From positions 1 through 26,045 of the forward strand of contig CAJTYJ010000048.1 in the NCBI GenBank assembly GCA_910583895.1: DNA of 26,045 nt, written 5' to 3'. The DNA is from an uncultured Lachnospiraceae bacterium. Its GTDB lineage: Bacteria > Bacillota > Clostridia > Lachnospirales > Lachnospiraceae. Of the stretch, positions 23,312-26,045 are shown piece by piece. Within the stretch, counting starts at the first letter, position 1; each line of letters starts with the position of its first letter. The notes below the pieces were generated by a model, which saw only the letters and a list, made by a program, of their open reading frames with translations, did not search any database and was not told where the DNA came from. Both the position numbers and the translations under genes were made by a program.

Positions 23312-23345
23312 CTTTTATTCTAAATCTATTAGGGAGCTATATACT

Positions 23346-24077
23346 ATGGGGATTATCACAATTTTATGGGAAAAATGGAGAGAGTTTGTCCGGGATTTTT
23401 CACGGATCACGCTGGCAGCCATGGTGGCGCCTTTAATGTACCTGATCGTATTCGGCTGGGGAATCCGGACCACCATGAACGGACAACCCTATCTGTATTT
23501 TCTGATCCCGGGTGTGGTGTCCCTGACTACCATGAATGGCAGCTTCAACGCCATCGCCCAGAACCTGAACGTGCAGAGACTTTACGAAAAGGCCTTTGAT
23601 CAGGTTATCATCTCGCCCACACCCCTCTGGCAGTTTATCGCCGGACAGATCATCGCTGGTGCGCTCAGGGGGCTCTACGCAGGAGGCATCATTCTCCTTC
23701 TGGTCTTCCCCATCAAAACCGGTCTGGTCTTTAACTTTTTATCTTTCATTATTCTTTTTTTAAATGGAGCTGTGTTCTCCTCCATCGGAATCGTTGTGTC
23801 CTTTCTGGCCAGAAATCACGCAGATGTCCCCCGCTTTTCCAATTACTTCATTATGCCCATGGCCTATTTGTGCAATACCTTTTTCTCCACAGACAACATT
23901 CCCCATGGAGCCCGGGAGCTCATCGCCATCCTGCCGCTCTCCCAGACCAGCCGTATGATCCGGGGCATAGCTTCCGGGGTGCAAACCAGCCTGGCAGGCA
24001 TCCTGTTTCTGCTCCTCTATCTGACGGTCTGTACGGGGATTGCCCTGATCTTCGTCTATCAGAAAAAGAATCTATAA
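23346..24077 (+). CDS. ABC-2 type transporter permease
   Basis: A 243-residue integral membrane protein with about six hydrophobic segments and the ABC-2 pattern: an amphipathic N-terminus (WEKWREFVRDFSR), the motif NGSFNAIAQNLNVQRLYEKAFDQVIISP after the second segment, and a final helix ending in KKKNL-like basic residues. A start at 23346 is chosen because AGGGAG lies ten bases upstream. An earlier in-frame ATG at 23151 would overlap the ATPase gene by 160 bases and is rejected. The gene ends tail to tail with uvrB, the stop codons being adjacent and overlapping by six bases. Confidence 0.9.
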   Translation: MGIITILWEKWREFVRDFSRITLAAMVAPLMYLIVFGWGIRTTMNGQPYLYFLIPGVVSLTTMNGSFNAIAQNLNVQRLYEKAFDQVIISPTPLWQFIAGQIIAGALRGLYAGGIILLLVFPIKTGLVFNFLSFIILFLNGAVFSSIGIVVSFLARNHADVPRFSNYFIMPMAYLCNTFFSTDNIPHGARELIAILPLSQTSRMIRGIASGVQTSLAGILFLLLYLTVCTGIALIFVYQKKNL

Positions 24078-26045
24078 TTCCTGAAGCTGCTTTTTCAGCT
24101 CCACCATCTGGTCTCTTAGCATGGCTGCCGCCTCAAAGTTTAATTCCGCCGCAGCTTTTTTCATCTTCTTCTGTGTATCTTTGATCCGTTTTTCCAGTTC
24201 TTCCCGGCTCATGGATTCCGGATCTTTTTCGAACTGCAGTTCTTCCTGCGCCACTTCTTTGGAGACACGGATCAGATCACGAACCGCCTTGCGAATGGTC
24301 TTAGGAGTAATGCCATGTTCTGTATTGTAGGCTTTTTGCAGTTCCCGTCTCCGGTTGGTCTCTTCGATCGCCATTCGCATGGAATCCGTCATGTTGTCTG
24401 CATACATGATCACATGCCCCTCACTGTTCCTGGCCGCCCGGCCGATGGTCTGGATCAGAGAAGTCTCAGAACGAAGAAAACCCTCCTTATCTGCATCCAG
24501 GATCGCTACCAGCGTAATCTCCGGAATATCCAGGCCTTCTCTTAGAAGGTTGATCCCCACCAGCACATCAAACACATCCAGCCGCATATCCCGAATAATC
24601 TCCGTTCGTTCCAGCGTGTCCACATCTGAGTGCAGATAACGGACCCGAATGCCCAGTTCTTTCATATAATCCGTCAAGTCCTCGGCCATACGCTTGGTCA
24701 GCGTGGTGATCAGAACCTTATTGTGTTTTTCCACCTCTTTGTTGATCTCTCCGATCAGATCGTCGATCTGTCCTTCCACCGGCCGTACAGACACCTCCGG
24801 ATCCAAAAGTCCTGTGGGACGAATGATCTGCTCAGTTCTGAAAAGTTCATGGTTTGCCTCATATTCGCCCGGTGTGGCAGAGACAAACATAAGCTGATTG
24901 ATCTTGCTTTCAAATTCTTCAAAACTCAATGGACGGTTGTCTTTGGCCGACGGCAGCCGGAAACCATAATCCACCAGCGTCCCTTTCCGGCTTTGGTCCC
25001 CGAAATACATCCCCCGGATCTGAGGGATCGTTTTGTGGGACTCATCTATGATAATCAGAAAATCGTCCGGAAAATAGTCGATCAGTGTATGAGGCGAGGT
25101 TCCCGGGGCAAGCCCTGCCAGATGCCTGGAATAGTTCTCAATACCAGAACAAAAACCGGTTTCCTTCAGCATTTCAATATCAAAGTTCGTCCGCTCCTCG
25201 ATCCGCTGCGCCTCCAAAAGCTTGTCCTCTCCTTTAAAATACAGAACCCGCTCTTCTAATTCTTCTTCTATATCCTTGACTGCCTTTTTGATTTTTTCAA
25301 TGGGCACCACATAATGGGACGCCGGAAAGATAGCCGCATGGTTCAGTTCACTTTTGATCTCTCCGGTCAGTACATCAATTTCCAGAAGGCGCTCAATCTC
25401 ATCCCCAAAAAATTCTACCCGGACAGCCGTATCAGAGGAATCCGCCGGGAAAATCTCCACCACATCCCCCCGTACGCGGAAAGTACCCCGCTTAAAATCC
25501 ATCTCGTTCCGGTCATACTGGATATCGATCAGCTTGCGGATCATCTCATCCCGGTCCCGTTCCATGCCCGGCCGAAGAGAAAGCACCATATTTTTGTAAT
25601 CCACCGGAGAACCCAGTCCGTAGATGCAGGAGACACTGGCAATGATGACCACATCCCGCCGCTCTGCAAGCGCCGTTGTCGCAGACAGACGCAGTTTGTC
25701 AATCTCATCGTTGATGGAGGAATCCTTGGCGATATACGTATCACTGGAAGGCACATAGGCCTCCGGCTGGTAGTAGTCGTAGTAGGACACAAAATATTCC
25801 ACCGCGTTACTCGGAAAATACTCTTTGAACTCACCATAGAGCTGTGCCGCTAATGTCTTATTGTGCGCTATTACCAAAGTCGGCTTGTTAAGCTGTGCGA
25901 TCACGTTGGCCATGGTAAAGGTCTTTCCGGAGCCCGTAACACCCAGTAAAGTCTGGAATTGATTGCCTTCCCGGAACCCATTGACCAGGGCTTCTATGGC
26001 CTGGGGCTGGTCGCCGGTGGGCTTGTATTCGCTGTGAAGTTCGAA
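24072..26045 (-). CDS. uvrB: Excinuclease ABC subunit B (5' end outside window)
   Basis: 657 residues are visible; about five N-terminal residues are missing, judged from Bacillus UvrB. UvrB is the DNA-damage verification helicase of nucleotide excision repair. The frame stays open to the window edge, beginning FELHSEYKPTGDQPQAI. Walker A is GVTGSGKT, the beta-hairpin region is FVSYYDYYQPEAYVPSSDTYI, helicase motifs IIDESHKT and IQTIGRAARN follow, and the C-terminal UVR domain that binds UvrC is present (AAAELNFEAAAMLRDQMVEL). An internal ATG at 25913 is not the real start because the P-loop lies before it. It is transcribed toward the corrinoid island and uvrA. Confidence 0.97.
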   Translation of the reverse strand, partial: FELHSEYKPTGDQPQAIEALVNGFREGNQFQTLLGVTGSGKTFTMANVIAQLNKPTLVIAHNKTLAAQLYGEFKEYFPSNAVEYFVSYYDYYQPEAYVPSSDTYIAKDSSINDEIDKLRLSATTALAERRDVVIIASVSCIYGLGSPVDYKNMVLSLRPGMERDRDEMIRKLIDIQYDRNEMDFKRGTFRVRGDVVEIFPADSSDTAVRVEFFGDEIERLLEIDVLTGEIKSELNHAAIFPASHYVVPIEKIKKAVKDIEEELEERVLYFKGEDKLLEAQRIEERTNFDIEMLKETGFCSGIENYSRHLAGLAPGTSPHTLIDYFPDDFLIIIDESHKTIPQIRGMYFGDQSRKGTLVDYGFRLPSAKDNRPLSFEEFESKINQLMFVSATPGEYEANHELFRTEQIIRPTGLLDPEVSVRPVEGQIDDLIGEINKEVEKHNKVLITTLTKRMAEDLTDYMKELGIRVRYLHSDVDTLERTEIIRDMRLDVFDVLVGINLLREGLDIPEITLVAILDADKEGFLRSETSLIQTIGRAARNSEGHVIMYADNMTDSMRMAIEETNRRRELQKAYNTEHGITPKTIRKAVRDLIRVSKEVAQEELQFEKDPESMSREELEKRIKDTQKKMKKAAAELNFEAAAMLRDQMVELKKQLQEL

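Noticed and set aside
23151..23345. A 65-residue extension of the ABC-2 permease
   Set aside because: It overlaps the ATPase gene by 160 bases in another frame; the ATG at 23346 has a ribosome binding site and fits family length.

Overview
The window looks like a chromosomal segment of a spore-forming, Gram-positive Clostridia, most likely a Lachnospiraceae-type gut anaerobe. This is inferred from balanced base composition, strong AGGAGG-type ribosome binding sites, a rapZ-whiA-crh block, mreB beside recD2 and comFC, a SpoIID-like cell-wall protein and a LexA box of the Firmicutes type. No rRNA, tRNA, CRISPR array or insertion sequence was seen. Almost everything is on the minus strand, so gene order below runs from high to low coordinates.

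Layout. (1) 24072-26045: uvrB, whose first few codons lie outside the window. (2) 15686-24077: a tetrapyrrole/corrinoid island placed between uvrB and uvrA. Its plus-strand arm (21781-24077) carries cobI and an ABC-2 type transporter (ATPase and permease). Its minus-strand arm starts at a promoter near 21640 and runs through a cobalamin riboswitch with an intrinsic terminator. It then carries an exported lipoprotein version of the cobaltochelatase CbiK, a membrane-anchored protein with two related beta-rich domains (the second NEAT-like), a substrate-binding lipoprotein, a FecCD/BtuC-type permease and an ATPase with a C-terminal extension. (3) 9589-15631: uvrA with its own promoter and a perfect LexA box, then murB, rapZ, whiA and a crh/HPr-like gene, closely packed. 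(4) 5739-9325: methyltransferase, hslO and nadE. (5) 4354-5619: a SpoIID-like peptidoglycan-binding protein. (6) 33-4353: mreB behind a long leader with 40-bp tandem repeats and a palindrome, then recD2 and comFC, with perhaps the start of a zinc-ribbon gene at the window edge.

How the genes may work together. Regions 3-6 are housekeeping: excision repair, peptidoglycan synthesis and its control, NAD synthesis, redox chaperone, cell shape, recombination. The most interesting part is region 2. The riboswitch ties an extracytoplasmic chelatase, a wall-facing tetrapyrrole-binding candidate and a high-affinity importer to the cell's B12 status. This suggests a surface system that captures, and perhaps re-metallates or de-metallates, a tetrapyrrole before import. 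The substrate (corrinoid, haem, cobalt or a sirohydrochlorin-like compound) cannot be settled from sequence alone.

Other points worth a look: the Crh/HPr-like protein has Asp instead of the phosphorylated His15 but keeps Ser46; RapZ has Ala at the Walker A Ser/Thr position; and a 20-bp perfect hairpin separates the binding-protein and permease genes.
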